Shown one piece after another: positions 63,071-64,000 of a DNA stretch of 64,000 nucleotides. This DNA comes from Bog-793 sp050013835 (GTDB taxonomy: Bacteria; Actinomycetota; Acidimicrobiia; Acidimicrobiales; Bog-793), in NCBI GenBank assembly GCA_050013835.1, contig JBEKEM010000004.1:105636-169635 (forward strand), written 5' to 3'. The translations under genes were made by a program, and so were the position numbers. The notes beneath the pieces were generated by a model. It was given only the letters and a program-made list of their open reading frames with translations, searched no databases and was not told where the DNA came from. How positions within the stretch are numbered: the stretch's first letter is position 1; every line of letters begins with the position of its first letter.

Positions 63071-64000
63071 CGACCTGCGGCTTGAACGGCTTCAGCCATT
63101 TCACCGCCTTGAAGAAGTCCTGGCCGGTCACGCTCATGAGCAGGATCTCGGCGGGCCGCCGGTACTCGATGTTCGAACTGGCGAGCGGGACGAGGTTGGG
63201 GAAGGGGCTGTTCACCCCGTTGAACCTGGAGTGGAAGATACCGATGGGCTCGATCACGGTGGCGAGTTCCTTCTCAGGCCACCAGACAAGGAGCTGCTCG
63301 CCGGGATAGGCCGCGTGCCCGACGAAGCCCGGCAGCTCCGAGGTGACCACGTACCGGTCGACCCAGGCGGTGTCCGTCCCGCCGAGCGCGCCCGCGTAGT
63401 TCGGCTCGATGTCGCCGATTGACGTTTTCGGGATCATCGGGTGCGCCACCTCCGGTGCCACGGTGGCGATGAGGAGCGCCCCGGCGAGAACGACGAGCGC
63501 GGCCATCCCGGCAGAGGCTCGGAGCAACCTCGTCCACGGGCGCCGCTGCCGCGGTACCGAGACGCGGTCGACGAGGCGCCAGAGGAGCGCCGCGCCGACG
63601 GCGATGGCGGCCACGACCGCCCCCCAGCCGTCGAGCCGCATCGCCGGGACGTTCGGGTCCGCCTCGTAGGCGAGCGGGATGGCGACGAGGAGGAGGAGCG
63701 GGAGGCACTGGCGGGCCGCTCGCTTTACCGGCGCCATGACCAGCAGGTGTCCCGTCGAGCTGCGATGCCGTCGCCTCGCCCCGGCCCAGCCGACCGCGGC
63801 TGTCGCCAGCTCGGCGAACGCCAGCGCGAGCAGCAGGGCGACGAAGGCCCAGATCATCGACGAGAAGTAGGCCATCTCGAGCATCTGCACGTTGCCCGCG
63901 AACTGCAGCAGGGTGGCACCGGCGAAGGCGACAAGGCTCGCCAGCCCGACGAAGAGCTGCGGGGTCGGGACGTTCCGCAGCCGGCGGGCGAAGACGGCGG
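62982..64000 (-). CDS. Polytopic membrane protein, N-terminal part outside window
   Basis: The frame ends at TAG 62982-62984 and remains open to the right edge, so only the last ~339 residues are seen. At least five hydrophobic helices occur (LFVGLASLVAFAGATLLQF, MIWAFVALLLALAFAELATA, CLPLLLLVAIPLAYEA, VVAAIAVGAALLW, AALVVLAGALLIATVA), followed by a ~150-residue extracytoplasmic domain (GGTDTAWVDRYVVTSELPG, EQLLVWWPEKELATVIEPIG) and a short tail. This helix-rich plus globular layout, next to a YfhO-like gene, suggests another envelope glycan enzyme. No family was recognised. Confidence 0.75.
   Translation of the reverse strand, partial: AVFARRLRNVPTPQLFVGLASLVAFAGATLLQFAGNVQMLEMAYFSSMIWAFVALLLALAFAELATAAVGWAGARRRHRSSTGHLLVMAPVKRAARQCLPLLLLVAIPLAYEADPNVPAMRLDGWGAVVAAIAVGAALLWRLVDRVSVPRQRRPWTRLLRASAGMAALVVLAGALLIATVAPEVAHPMIPKTSIGDIEPNYAGALGGTDTAWVDRYVVTSELPGFVGHAAYPGEQLLVWWPEKELATVIEPIGIFHSRFNGVNSPFPNLVPLASSNIEYRRPAEILLMSVTGQDFFKAVKWLKPFKPQVVKQGVLSDGSYHLHLWLVDLRRYLRHPSH

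Overview
The window is a GC-rich bacterial chromosome segment. It has dense operons, many GTG starts and frequent 4-base ATGA/GTGA overlaps. Mycothiol S-conjugate amidase (Mca), a fused Kgd-type 2-oxoglutarate enzyme, the PspA-PspAA-HtpX-PspAB block and two tiny ribosomal proteins of the mycobacterial bS22 and bL37 type all point to Actinomycetota. An Acidimicrobiia-like lineage, possibly acid-adapted because of the G1 (acid glutamic) peptidase, is inference only. No rRNA, CRISPR array or intact transposase was seen.

Layout. 1-2.4 kb: the end of an unknown gene, then a glycerate kinase / D-2-hydroxyacid dehydrogenase pair. 2.6-6.4 kb: a visibly less GC-rich stretch with two secreted proteins, one with seven repeats and one a G1 peptidase with an Ig-like domain on a Thr/Pro linker, flanking a tRNA-Gln. 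6.5-13.2 kb: housekeeping genes ychF, DUF192, rsmI, metG, tatD, rsmA and ispE read leftward as one overlapping operon, bracketed by the rightward mini-genes for bS22 and bL37. 13.3-24 kb: a GDPD gene and a nucleoside salvage region (purine nucleoside phosphorylase, phosphopentomutase-like mutase, adenosine deaminase, cytidine deaminase, BMP nucleoside-binding protein, PfkB kinase). Its importer and thymidine phosphorylase genes are eroded: the ABC ATPase is cut to one domain, both permeases are absent, deoA has lost its middle, and debris resembling a group II intron lies next to it.

24-33 kb: pepN, a TMEM165/GDT1 transporter, then a small glycan or lipid-modification island (methyltransferase, alpha/alpha-toroid protein, methyltransferase, GT4 glycosyltransferase) and an NRAMP-like transporter with altered key motifs and a possibly structured leader. 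33-41 kb: a secreted TAP-like peptidase, an MgtE_N/CBS protein without a channel, an SCP2 protein, mca, the four-gene Psp envelope-stress operon and xth. 41-49 kb: FabZ-like dehydratase, an NYN ribonuclease, kgd, a TIGR01777 epimerase and a geranylgeranyl-reductase-type flavoprotein. 49-57 kb: a nucleotidyltransferase, a serine hydrolase, ftsX, ftsE, prfB and secA. 57-64 kb: miaB, nfo, a phosphoribosyltransferase and two polytopic membrane proteins whose 3' ends overlap head to head; the last runs off the window.

Most of the window is core genome. The least ordinary parts are the eroded nucleoside cluster at 18.2-20.8 kb, the secreted-protein stretch at 2.6-6.4 kb, the glycosyltransferase/methyltransferase/toroid island at 27.4-31.2 kb, and the two mini ribosomal-protein genes.
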